Source of the DNA: a virus
Virus record (IMG/VR): IMGVR_UViG_3300032242_000131
Location: 1 to 26,261 of that record
Strand: one strand, 5' to 3'
DNA length: 26,261 nucleotides
Part shown: positions 8,375-14,391 of the stretch, in pieces
Numbering within the stretch: the first letter of the stretch is position 1
Layout of the letters: every line of letters begins with the position of its first letter
Made by a program: the position numbers and the translations under genes
Notes under the pieces: model-generated
Seen by the model: only the letters and a program-made list of their open reading frames with translations
Databases searched by the model: none
Told to the model about the DNA's origin: nothing

Positions 8375-9646
8375 TTAGCCCATCCAACTTTGTGGCATGG
8401 CGTAGCTTGGTTTGCTTACTCTGCGCTTCGGTTCGTTAACCACTAGGCCAAGCATTCGGAATGCGTCCGCACCGTGCGAGTAGTTGTCATGCAGCGGTTG
8501 TTTGCTGAATTGCTTGGTTTCAGGGTCTACGTCGTATCTATAGTGGCGAAGGCATTGTAGCCCATCGTAGCAATTTTCCCTATCAAACCAGCAATTGCGG
8601 AATAACGTCCGCGCTGCGTTGATACTGTCCACAATGGGGGTGCGTGGGATTATTTTGGTTTTGTAGCCTGCTGCCCGCACAATTTGGTCAATCGAGCGCC
8701 CTGCCGCTGCGAGGGTTTTATTCTCGGCATCATGGGGAAGCCACAGCGTATCGTAGACGTAGCCGTAGGTTTGCATCTTTGCCAAGTAGTCGCTGATAGT
8801 CTTTTGGCTGTCCTCAATATACCGAATTAGCCGGGTTTCCATGCCAATAAACTGGACAAACCATATCGCCGTGGCGTCAGACCATCCCAAGTCAAAGACA
8901 GCGTGGACGGGTTTTGTGGCGTCATAGGCTACACGGGTAATGCGTTCTTCCAGTTCAGCCATTTGGATTTCACGGGCAAAGATAGCCCCATCCACCGTCT
9001 GGCGGCATAAGCCTTCCCATACCGTGTTGTATGCCTCAATATCCCTATCCCGCAGCGCGTCCTTCTCCAGCCGTAGCGTCTCAGGGAACCAGGGATTGTC
9101 CGACCAGTTGATCTTGACGACCTTGCAGTTTGCTGGTGAATTCAGCACAAAGCGTTGGTAGGTTTCGTCCGTGTCCAGTTCGGGGTTAAAGCTAACCCAT
9201 ATCTCGGATTCTTCCTTGCGGATGGTTGGGATTAGGGTATTCCATGAGGTCTTAGAAACGGTTTGCGCTTCCTCTACCCAACACTTATCCACACCCTCAA
9301 TAGATTTGACGTTGGTGACGTTGTTTCGCAGGCCAACAAAGAAAAACTCAGTCCCGTTCTTGCCGCGAATGCTTTTGTCGGTGATTTCATAGAAGCCAGT
9401 TAGCCCCATGCTGTCAATCTGGTCGCACAGCAGCTTATGGACGGAATCCTTGATTGAGGTCTGAAACTCACGGGCGCACAGGATACGCAGCGGAGACTTA
9501 GCGCCAAGGATTAGAAGTGCCCTAGCGATTCCCCATGATTTAGCACCGCCTCGACCACCGTAGCAAACTTTATAACGGCACGGCTCAAATAGAAACGCCA
9601 GCTTCTGCGGGAATTCAACTTGCTTGATTGCTTTTTCAATGCTCAT
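8375..9646 (-). CDS. terL: Terminase large subunit (ATPase/nuclease)
   Basis: A 423-residue packaging motor of the PBSX/Terminase_3 type. The Walker A motif GGRGGAKS is at 30-37, Walker B/catalytic glutamate CWVEEA at 122-127 and the coupling motif SFNPE at 152-156. The RNase-H-like nuclease follows with acidic residues at D252 (AVFDLGWSDATA), the PHDAENK block near 304-310 and HGADAFR near 391-397. Its length matches the family. The start overlaps TerS by 11 bases, implying translational coupling. It cuts concatemeric DNA and pumps it through the portal. The family's head-filling versus cohesive-end mode cannot be read from this sequence alone. Confidence 0.95.
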   Translation of the reverse strand: MSIEKAIKQVEFPQKLAFLFEPCRYKVCYGGRGGAKSWGIARALLILGAKSPLRILCAREFQTSIKDSVHKLLCDQIDSMGLTGFYEITDKSIRGKNGTEFFFVGLRNNVTNVKSIEGVDKCWVEEAQTVSKTSWNTLIPTIRKEESEIWVSFNPELDTDETYQRFVLNSPANCKVVKINWSDNPWFPETLRLEKDALRDRDIEAYNTVWEGLCRQTVDGAIFAREIQMAELEERITRVAYDATKPVHAVFDLGWSDATAIWFVQFIGMETRLIRYIEDSQKTISDYLAKMQTYGYVYDTLWLPHDAENKTLAAAGRSIDQIVRAAGYKTKIIPRTPIVDSINAARTLFRNCWFDRENCYDGLQCLRHYRYDVDPETKQFSKQPLHDNYSHGADAFRMLGLVVNEPKRRVSKPSYAMPQSWMG

Positions 9647-10043
9647 CAGGCTTTACAAAGCTAACTTGAATGCCGGTCAGCAGCGGAGCGCCATCTGCGC
9701 CGGTAATCTCAGTTTTAGTGCTTTCGCGGTACTTCTTGGGGAATCTCGCCGCCATTGACCGTGACCAAATACTAGCGTTCAGTTTGTCGCTTTCCTTGTT
9801 CTCAATCATGTGAGTTTGGGCAATATCCTCCCACCATTGCAGTTCAAATTCCTTCGCCAAGTCCAAGGCTTCTCGAAATTCTGGGAATTCTTCCCTCCAA
9901 CGGTACAAAGTAGCTGTGCCAACGCCCAAATAAGCGCCGATAGCCTCAGTCGACTTACCTATCTTCCCAAATTCAATTACTTGGTTAATGTAGGCGGGAT
10001 CGTAGAGGCTTGGGCGTCCTACTGGGCGTTTAGCTTCAGTCAT
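9636..10043 (-). CDS. terS: Terminase small subunit
   Basis: A 135-residue protein directly upstream of TerL. The N-terminus is basic with GRPSLYDP, followed by a helix-turn-helix (STEAIGAYLGVGTATLYRWR, about 31-50) for recognition of the packaging start site. The centre is helical and acidic (EFPEFREALDLAKEFEL), fitting oligomerisation. The tail (GADGAPLLTGIQVSFVKPDEH) probably contacts the large subunit. Its ATG overlaps the TGA of the 45-residue gene upstream (ATGA). Assignment rests on the HTH, size and position, all matching phage small terminases. Confidence 0.88.
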   Translation of the reverse strand: MTEAKRPVGRPSLYDPAYINQVIEFGKIGKSTEAIGAYLGVGTATLYRWREEFPEFREALDLAKEFELQWWEDIAQTHMIENKESDKLNASIWSRSMAARFPKKYRESTKTEITGADGAPLLTGIQVSFVKPDEH

Positions 10044-10177
10044 TTCTTTTTCTTAGCGGCTTCCCGCTTTACTGCGTAGCTAATGGCAACGGCCTGCTTC
10101 ACCGGCTTACCGGCTTTCACTTCCGTCTTGATGTTGGATTCAAATGCTTTCTTACTCTGAGACTTCTTCAGGGGCAT
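10040..10177 (-). CDS. Small basic protein upstream of terminase (45 aa)
   Basis: An ORF too short for usual cut-offs: 45 residues starting MPLKKSQSKKAFESNIKTE and ending in a Lys cluster (REAAKKKK). Fifteen of 45 residues are Lys or Arg. The pattern (KKSxSKKxxxxNIKTExxAGKPxKQAVAI) is one I recognise as a frequent small protein beside terminase genes in many siphoviruses and podoviruses; its function is not known. The stop overlaps the TerS start as ATGA, and the start overlaps the end of the preceding 52-residue gene by 26 bases. A nucleic-acid-binding packaging accessory is possible but is inference. Confidence 0.8.
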   Translation of the reverse strand: MPLKKSQSKKAFESNIKTEVKAGKPVKQAVAISYAVKREAAKKKK

Positions 10178-10310
10178 CTTGTTTCTCCAGTTCGGCAATC
10201 AGGTTTTGATAGGCTTGGATAGCGCCGTTAATCATGTGAATGTTAGCTTCCATTTGGCGGCCTTGCTTCATCAGGTCTTCAATTTTCGCGGTCAGTTGGT
10301 CTTTAGTCAT
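10152..10310 (-). CDS. Small coiled-coil protein (52 aa)
   Basis: The frame is open from 10343, but the ATG at 10310 is preferred because it overlaps the GroES-like stop as ATGA and has GGAG upstream. The product (MTKDQLTAKIEDLMKQGRQM...) is 52 residues and almost entirely an amphipathic helix with heptad spacing, ending in an acidic tail (EKQDAPEEVSE). Such proteins between co-chaperonin and terminase genes are common in environmental phages. The function is not known; oligomerisation or partner binding via the coiled coil is likely. Confidence 0.7.
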   Translation of the reverse strand: MTKDQLTAKIEDLMKQGRQMEANIHMINGAIQAYQNLIAELEKQDAPEEVSE

Positions 10311-10591
10311 TCTTGCTCCATTACAAAACACACATCCTGCCAAGAAAGCTTCAGGTGGCGTTCACCGTTGATCTCCAGCGGTTCAAACTTGAGGTATTCG
10401 TCTTTATAGTCTTTAGCCAGCGTACCGAAGCATATCCGGTCGCCTACGTTTAGCCCTTCGGACAAAGCATCGTCGCCACAGGCTACAACGGTTCCGATTG
10501 TCTCAGCTTCTGCGGTTTGTATATACAAAAGGTCGCTTTTCAGCCGTTTTTCGGGCTTGACGATGATTTTGTCGCGCAATGGCTTAATCAT
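10307..10591 (-). CDS. GroES-like co-chaperonin (gp31-type)
   Basis: Starting at the ATG at 10591 (MIKPLRDKIIVKPEKRLKSD) the product is 94 residues, the length of bacterial GroES (about 97). It has the diagnostic N-terminal PLRDKIIVKP strand, a flexible segment in the position of the GroEL-binding mobile loop (about 14-28), IGTVVACGDD, and LNVGDRICFG. The C-terminal strand is WQDVCFVME. An upstream in-frame ATG at 10648 is rejected because its leader is unlike GroES and overlaps the previous gene deeply. Phage co-chaperonins such as T4 gp31 replace host GroES to help fold the coat. Its place at the head of the packaging and capsid operon fits that role. Confidence 0.85.
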   Translation of the reverse strand: MIKPLRDKIIVKPEKRLKSDLLYIQTAEAETIGTVVACGDDALSEGLNVGDRICFGTLAKDYKDEYLKFEPLEINGERHLKLSWQDVCFVMEQE

Positions 10592-10805
10592 GCTGCACCT
10601 TTGCTGGGCGTCCGCGCTTCTTGGCGGGAATGTCGGCAGGAATGTCAAAGACTTCTACCACTTCCTCTTTCAAGGGTGGTTTAGCCTTATGTTCACCGCA
10701 CCATTCCGTTGCATGGCGGTTTGAGTATTGAGGGAAGCGCTTGCACACTCCCATCATTTTGTAGTCTTCAAAGTAGACACACGAATTACAATGTCCAGTA
10801 ACCAT
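10584..10805 (-). CDS. Small Cys-rich, probable zinc-binding protein (73 aa)
   Basis: The start at 10805 has a strong SD (CAAGGAG) seven bases upstream; the open frame to 10859 lacks one. The product has CNSC near the N-terminus, then GVCKRFP and EWCGEH, so four Cys (CxxC, C, C) plus His could bind one metal ion. The C-terminus has a basic AT-hook-like patch, KKRGRPAK. I know this family (CxSCxYF...CxRFPP...WCGE) as a common uncharacterised phage and bacterial protein. Nucleic-acid binding is inferred. It overlaps the GroES-like start by 8 bases. Confidence 0.75.
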   Translation of the reverse strand: MVTGHCNSCVYFEDYKMMGVCKRFPQYSNRHATEWCGEHKAKPPLKEEVVEVFDIPADIPAKKRGRPAKVQHD

Positions 10806-10865
10806 AGCAAATTCTCCTTGTTGTGGCCAGGGACGGTAGAGGTTGCAGCCTCTACTCAATCCCGA

Positions 10866-11192
10866 TTATTTGTACTCGGAACGCTCATGGGAGTAGACTT
10901 CGTGTTCACGACTTCCCCCCTTAAGTTCTCCTAGGCGACCATCCACTTTGCCCATGTGCGACTTATCGCGTTCGCCGATACCGTCAGCCATGCCCATGCC
11001 TACGCCGCCCATGATAGGACGACGCTTTTCGCCAGACATATCCGAAGCCAAAACGCCTTTAGGCATCTTTTCGCCGGACGCGCCAGACTTGTAGACTTCT
11101 TTATCTTCCTTGGGAGTGCCGACGCGCTTTTGGCCGGACATATCGGAAGCGGTAGCGCCTTTCGGCATTTTTTCCATTTTGGGGTAGCCCAT
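10866..11192 (-). CDS. Unknown protein with internal MPKG repeats (108 aa)
   Basis: The start at 11192 (MGYPKMEKMPKG) has AAAGGAACC upstream. The protein holds two near-identical units, EKMPKGATASDMSGQKR and EKMPKGVLASDMSGEKR, about 36 residues apart, then a Gly/Met-rich stretch (PIMGGVGMGMADGIG) and a charged tail (SREHEVYSHERSEYK). It is hydrophilic, probably disordered, and has no enzyme motif. It is the first gene after the predicted late promoter, so it should be among the most strongly expressed late genes. The function is unknown. Confidence 0.7.
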   Translation of the reverse strand: MGYPKMEKMPKGATASDMSGQKRVGTPKEDKEVYKSGASGEKMPKGVLASDMSGEKRRPIMGGVGMGMADGIGERDKSHMGKVDGRLGELKGGSREHEVYSHERSEYK

Positions 11193-11215
11193 ATTAGGTT
11201 CCTTTGAGGGTTGGT

Positions 11216-11260
11216 TGTACAATGTACACGTCCATTATAGGGGATTTTCAGCTATGGCAA
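11216..11260 (-). promoter_or_regulatory. Predicted leftward late promoter with TGTACA palindrome
   Basis: On the minus strand the -10 box is a perfect TATAAT (plus coordinates 11234-11239). A TTGCCA -35-like box lies at 11255-11260 with a short 15-base spacer; TTGTTG at 11258-11263 with 18 bases is an alternative. The predicted start near 11226 falls inside TGTACAATGTACA (11216-11228), two palindromic TGTACA boxes one base apart, a likely operator. Downstream lies the 10866-11192 gene and the whole packaging and head operon. A weaker plus-strand promoter (TTGGTT, 16 bases, CATTAT) overlaps it. Confidence 0.55.
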
Positions 11261-11469
11261 CAAATTTTAAGTTTACCAAAGGCGAGGCTAAACACAATAT
11301 GCCTGCTGTGTTTGAGATTGAGCGTGAGCATAAAGCAGAGCGCCGCAAGGTGATGGCTTTGGAAAAAGAACTCAAGGCGCATGAAAAGACTGATGCGGCT
11401 CATGCCCATCCGATGCACCGTTCTCATGAGGCTCAGTCCAAAGCCCCATTGCCTTCAATGCGGAAATAG
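11254..11469 (+). CDS. Lone plus-strand small protein, His-rich tail (71 aa)
   Basis: The start at 11254 (MATNFKFTKGEAKHNMPAVF) follows AGGGGA at nine bases; an earlier in-frame ATG at 11215 lies inside the operator and is rejected. The product is hydrophilic with a charged helix (EIEREHKAERRKVMALEKEL) and a His/Ser/Pro-rich tail (HAHPMHRSHEAQS). It is the only rightward gene between two leftward operons, and its last 98 bases run antisense to the end of the HNH gene. No family is recognised. Clean N-terminus, SD and helical pattern support a real gene; the antisense overlap lowers confidence. Confidence 0.5.
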   Translation: MATNFKFTKGEAKHNMPAVFEIEREHKAERRKVMALEKELKAHEKTDAAHAHPMHRSHEAQSKAPLPSMRK

Positions 11470-11734
11470 TCTTGATATGGGCGTTAATCCACATTAACTC
11501 CCGCCCCATCCGACTAAGGCTAGTTCCTTGGTCAAGTTCCATGTGGCAGGCATGGCATAGGCTGGCGATCTTTGTGTCGTCGGCTTTTATTCCCCTTCCC
11601 TTGCCGTGTTTAGCCATGTTGGAATGGGCTGCTGCTACCGTTCCGTCCTCTATGCCGCAATGCTGGCAGGGAATGTGTCTAGCGGCTTCCAATAGCCGTT
11701 TGTTTCTGACGTAGACGTGTTTGGGGAACATCAT
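11372..11734 (-). CDS. HNH/YbcO-like nuclease (DUF1364-type)
   Basis: A 120-residue protein with C23-x2-C26, AAHSN around H37, H43-GKG, the polar KADD block (50-53) and C60-x2-C63-H64. This layout matches small zinc-dependent nucleases of the YbcO/DUF1364 type and related HNH folds of lambdoid nin regions, with the last CxxCH providing metal ligands. Its start overlaps the upstream stop as ATGA. It is the last gene of the replication operon, beside a VRR-NUC nuclease, consistent with roles in recombination intermediates. The C-terminal 35 residues are His/Gly-rich and coincide with the antisense plus-strand gene. Confidence 0.75.
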   Translation of the reverse strand: MMFPKHVYVRNKRLLEAARHIPCQHCGIEDGTVAAAHSNMAKHGKGRGIKADDTKIASLCHACHMELDQGTSLSRMGRELMWINAHIKTISALKAMGLWTEPHENGASDGHEPHQSFHAP

Positions 11735-12063
11735 TGCATTGCCCTATCTGTGCGCCCGTTGGCGTATAAATTGGCTTTTTCAGCCTCTACCCTTGCTTGC
11801 GCCGCAATCATCAACCAGCGCGTCTTTTCCCTTTGTTCTACCGCTGCCTGTAATGCGATAAGGTGCTGAACGTACTTTGAATCTGCGTAAGCCTCGCGTT
11901 CCTGTGCTGCCGTGGTCTTGTGGCCTTGTATCTCAAATTCCTTCATTAGCTGCGCTTTTACCGTTTTCCGCAGTTCAGTCATGTAAACCAGTTGGGCTTC
12001 CGCTACCGCATAGTTTCCAGCATGGTTGCGTAAGTAATCCACCGCCATATCAAGTTTGTTCAT
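11731..12063 (-). CDS. Helical protein of unknown function (110 aa)
   Basis: A 110-residue, almost wholly helical protein. Its core (ELRKTVKAQLMKEF..., GHKTTAAQEREAYADSKY, EKTRWLMIAAQARVEA) matches a pattern I recognise from uncharacterised phage proteins near replication genes. There are no Cys, catalytic motifs or membrane segments. It overlaps the VRR-NUC gene by 14 bases and the HNH gene as ATGA, so it is translationally coupled to two nucleases. A nuclease partner or replication accessory is possible; this is inference. Confidence 0.75.
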   Translation of the reverse strand: MNKLDMAVDYLRNHAGNYAVAEAQLVYMTELRKTVKAQLMKEFEIQGHKTTAAQEREAYADSKYVQHLIALQAAVEQREKTRWLMIAAQARVEAEKANLYANGRTDRAMQ

Positions 12064-12325
12064 TTAACAATCCAATCATTCTTAACGCCGCTTCCGGCCC
12101 ATCAATTCGCACTAACGTACCGCCTGTCCAATTCTTAAAAAAATCCTCTTGCAGCTTGGTTAGCTTCTTTTTGGGGCCTGACTTGCATTCAACAAGAAAT
12201 GTATGCCCCTTGTAGCCGACAAGAATGTCCACCGGAAGGCCAATAATCCAAACGTAAGCGCCAGCCGCCCTCAATGCGCTGACAATCTGTTCTTGCGTAG
12301 CATCTACCCTAGTTGCGTATCGCAT
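12050..12325 (-). CDS. VRR-NUC domain nuclease
   Basis: A 91-residue single-domain protein. PVDILVGYKGHTFLVECKSG supplies the PD-(D/E)XK catalytic set, D33, E46 and K48, preceded by the VRR-NUC helix (ATQEQIVSALRAAGAYVWII). Small phage VRR-NUC proteins act as Holliday-junction or structure-specific nucleases that resolve branched DNA before packaging. It sits in the replication operon and overlaps its neighbours on both sides (22 bases with the 72-residue gene, 14 with the 110-residue gene). The length matches stand-alone phage versions. Confidence 0.88.
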   Translation of the reverse strand: MRYATRVDATQEQIVSALRAAGAYVWIIGLPVDILVGYKGHTFLVECKSGPKKKLTKLQEDFFKNWTGGTLVRIDGPEAALRMIGLLNEQT

Positions 12326-12522
12326 AGTTCCGTCTCCACAATTTCACGCATAAAAGACCGGCAGCGGTGGTCAAACCCTGCGCCGTAGTGTTGGGCGGCT
12401 TTTGCTATTTGGCTTGTCAACCAGACGTTAGCCTTCAGCCTGCCTATTAAATTGACGGTCGCAAAGTAGGACGGGACAAGAATTCTTGCCTCTGCCTTTT
12501 CCAATTGGGCGCGGTCACTCAT
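12304..12522 (-). CDS. Small protein of unknown function (72 aa)
   Basis: The frame is open from 12801, but upstream of 12522 it is only an out-of-frame shadow of the helicase gene. The real start is the ATG at 12522 (MSDRAQLEKAEARI), inside the helicase stop (ATGAGTGA, an 8-base overlap). The product is 72 residues and helical, with a central LKANVWLTSQIAKAAQHYG and a two-Cys C-terminal half (DHRCRSFMREIVETELC). No family is recognised. Tight coupling between helicase and VRR-NUC suggests a replication accessory such as a helicase partner. Confidence 0.7.
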   Translation of the reverse strand: MSDRAQLEKAEARILVPSYFATVNLIGRLKANVWLTSQIAKAAQHYGAGFDHRCRSFMREIVETELCDTQLG

Positions 12523-13474
12523 AGGTAAAAGGCGCGTCACCAGCGTTGCCAACAAAGCAGCCGGAATCCCTGTGCAGCCACAGACCAATAGCAGGTTCAC
12601 CGTCCGCAGACCCTTCGTAATGCCGTTGTTTTTTGCACAAAAGCAAGGAATCAGGTTCTGCCGCCAGCTTTCCAAACTGTCCAGCTTCACGCGCGTCCCG
12701 TTCCTTTTTCTTATTTCTGAAAACAATAAACAGGTTATCCACCTGGTCAACAATGGAACCACTCCCCTTGAGGTCGTATTTATCAGGGATGGCGTCCTCA
12801 TTGGCAGGCTTGCGAACGTGGTGAATCAAGTGGATGTGAACCTGCGTGTCTTTAGCTATGGCAAACAGTTCGCCGACCAGCTTCTTTTGCCCGTTCATAT
12901 CGTCCTCATCGCCCACAACTTTCATCAGCGAGTCAATGAAAACGTGCTGAATGCCCAATTCTTTGGCGCAGTAGCGGGTCATGCCTATCACCGTCTCCGG
13001 TGTCGTAACGCCTAGCTGGTCGTAAATCCACAGCTTTTTGTTGCTCCATTGCCCAAAGGAATCAAACATTTCGTCCAGCACCATGAACCCTTCGGCGTTT
13101 TGGTACTCAGGCGTAAACGGGTTGGTTCCGATAAACATCCGGCTCATCAGGCGAATTGTCTGAACTGGCTTCATTTCAAACGATGCCATGCACACCTTGT
13201 CGCCTTGGCGCATCAAGTCCATAGCGATTTGCGCGGTCATCTGAGACTTGCCGTGTCCGTTCTGTCCTGCCCATACGGTCATTTCGCCAGGTCGAAAGTA
13301 AAACGATTCGCGGGTTTTTGTCCAAGGCATCCATAGCTTACGCTCAGTCGCCATCGTCCGCATTCGGTCTTTGATGACAGGGATGTACTCTGACGCCGGT
13401 TTGACCTTTTGCTTGTTGTCAGTCTCTTTGAGGTACTGGCTGAAATCGATTGTGTCGTCAATAAAGTTAGGCAT
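12515..13474 (-). CDS. DnaB-type replicative helicase (RecA-fold ATPase)
   Basis: The start at 13474 (MPNFIDDTIDFSQYL) forms TAATG with the methyltransferase stop; the earlier codon at 13513 would overlap that gene. The product is 319 residues with a single RecA-like ATPase core. Walker A GQNGHGKS is at 70-77, a catalytic-Glu region MASFEM near 96-101, Walker B HVFIDSL at 177-183, the sensor HLIHHVRKP near 215-223 and the DNA-loop motif DLKGSGSI at 234-241. It lacks a primase domain and the DnaB N-terminal domain, so it resembles T7 gp4-type C-terminal helicases. It would unwind phage DNA with the DnaT-like protein upstream as organiser. Confidence 0.9.
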   Translation of the reverse strand: MPNFIDDTIDFSQYLKETDNKQKVKPASEYIPVIKDRMRTMATERKLWMPWTKTRESFYFRPGEMTVWAGQNGHGKSQMTAQIAMDLMRQGDKVCMASFEMKPVQTIRLMSRMFIGTNPFTPEYQNAEGFMVLDEMFDSFGQWSNKKLWIYDQLGVTTPETVIGMTRYCAKELGIQHVFIDSLMKVVGDEDDMNGQKKLVGELFAIAKDTQVHIHLIHHVRKPANEDAIPDKYDLKGSGSIVDQVDNLFIVFRNKKKERDAREAGQFGKLAAEPDSLLLCKKQRHYEGSADGEPAIGLWLHRDSGCFVGNAGDAPFTYE

Positions 13475-14213
13475 TATTCTTTTCCAAGGATTCGCCAAGC
13501 GGTAACCGCGCATAAAGGCACTTGCCCGTTTCCAATGGCTTTAAGTCTGTCCACCCTAGCGGCCACCCCATCAGCCACTCTACCCACGTTGGGTTCAACT
13601 TCCCACCAGCTTGAGCTGCCAAAGTTGGCGTGTTGCGGTTCGATTCGCTCTTGGCGTTGGTTTCCTTGGCGTTGTGCGCCGTAGGCGTTGGCCAAATGTT
13701 CTTTTTTGCCATCATTGCAAGCGTTGGTCTTGCATTGCTTGAACCGATTGAGGTGTTGAATCTCCCTGTCCCTGCATCTATCGATACAGGCGTTGGAAAA
13801 GTTTGGCGCTTCTTTAACGCTTTTCTGCTGTTGCTTCCCCCATCCAATCCCGTTGTGTTGGGCGTGTGAAATGCGGTTACGTTGTCTGGCGACAATCCAG
13901 ATTCTGTCCCTCTGATGGTTTGCTCCAACGTCCGCTGCTCCCAACACTCCCCATCTCGCATCAAACCCCATGCTGGCCAAGTCTCCGAGAACGGTTCCAA
14001 GTCCTCGAGAAGTGAGCATTGGTGAGTTTTCCACGAACGCGAATCGTGGTCGTACTTCGTGAATGATGCGCGCCATTTCTCGCCACATCCCGCTGCGCTC
14101 TCCATCAATTCCGGCTCCTCGCCCTGCTGCGCTGATGTCCTGGCAGGGAAACCCTCCCGATACAACGTCAACAATTCCTCGCCACGGCTTTCCGTCAAAG
14201 GTTTGTACGTCAT
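13467..14213 (-). CDS. Putative overprinted protein in +1 frame of the methyltransferase (248 aa)
   Basis: This frame lies on the same strand as the methyltransferase but shifted +1. It is open from 14408; MTYKPLTESRGEELLTLY at 14213 is chosen as start because similar proteins I remember begin there. There is no good SD (only TTTGGG). It contains SRSWKTHQCSLLEDLEPFSE, then TWPAWGLMRDGECW, several aromatic-xTP motifs (FHTPNT, FPTPVS, WPTPTA) and a C-terminal NPTWVEWLMGWPLGWTDLKP block. These match a phage protein family I recall as a separate annotated protein beside methyltransferases. The conserved-looking features continue where the methyltransferase sequence is variable. Function unknown. 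It may be a real dual-coded gene or an artefact of overlap with a conserved gene. Confidence 0.45.
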   Translation of the reverse strand: MTYKPLTESRGEELLTLYREGFPARTSAQQGEEPELMESAAGCGEKWRASFTKYDHDSRSWKTHQCSLLEDLEPFSETWPAWGLMRDGECWEQRTLEQTIRGTESGLSPDNVTAFHTPNTTGLDGGSNSRKALKKRQTFPTPVSIDAGTGRFNTSIGSSNARPTLAMMAKKNIWPTPTAHNAKETNAKSESNRNTPTLAAQAGGKLNPTWVEWLMGWPLGWTDLKPLETGKCLYARLPLGESLEKNNA

Positions 14214-14391
14214 CCCAAATCGGGAAAGGCGGGAGAAGGCCGTCATTTTGTCGGGCGCACAGTACGCTTGCTGGATAGGGTTCCCATTCAACGGCGCAGA
14301 CTGTTCGCCATCCAAGGAGGTGTCCACCAAGGATTCCGCCACCGGCTCCGGCAAACAAAGCGAGTTCATTAAGCGATTGCTGATTAGCCAT
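13474..14391 (-). CDS. C5 cytosine-specific DNA methyltransferase
   Basis: A 305-residue enzyme. Motif I (ALFAGAGGGILGG, 11-23) binds S-adenosylmethionine. Motif IV is GGFPCQDIS with catalytic C83, motif VI is FVENSP with E121, and motif VIII is NHQRDRIWIVA (158-168). A variable, Asn/Gln/Arg-rich stretch (about 170-265) stands for target recognition, and motif X AIGNGQVP is at 285-292. All catalytic residues are present, so it should be active. It would methylate phage cytosines, probably to escape host restriction; no partner endonuclease is seen nearby. It overlaps the 110-residue gene upstream by 8 bases and the helicase downstream as TAATG. The variable region is shorter than in typical restriction-system enzymes. 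Confidence 0.92.
   Translation of the reverse strand: MANQQSLNELALFAGAGGGILGGHLLGWRTVCAVEWEPYPASVLCARQNDGLLPPFPIWDDVQTFDGKPWRGIVDVVSGGFPCQDISAAGRGAGIDGERSGMWREMARIIHEVRPRFAFVENSPMLTSRGLGTVLGDLASMGFDARWGVLGAADVGANHQRDRIWIVARQRNRISHAQHNGIGWGKQQQKSVKEAPNFSNACIDRCRDREIQHLNRFKQCKTNACNDGKKEHLANAYGAQRQGNQRQERIEPQHANFGSSSWWEVEPNVGRVADGVAARVDRLKAIGNGQVPLCAVTAWRILGKE

Noticed and set aside
10311-10343. N-terminal extension (MAGCVFCNGAR) of the 52-residue protein
   Set aside because: It is the end of the GroES-like gene read in another frame; the ATGA overlap at 10307-10310 marks the likely start.
12523-12801. Upstream extension of the 72-residue gene to 12801
   Set aside because: This part is the helicase gene in another frame and has no protein-like pattern; the ATGAGTGA overlap at 12515-12522 gives a better start.
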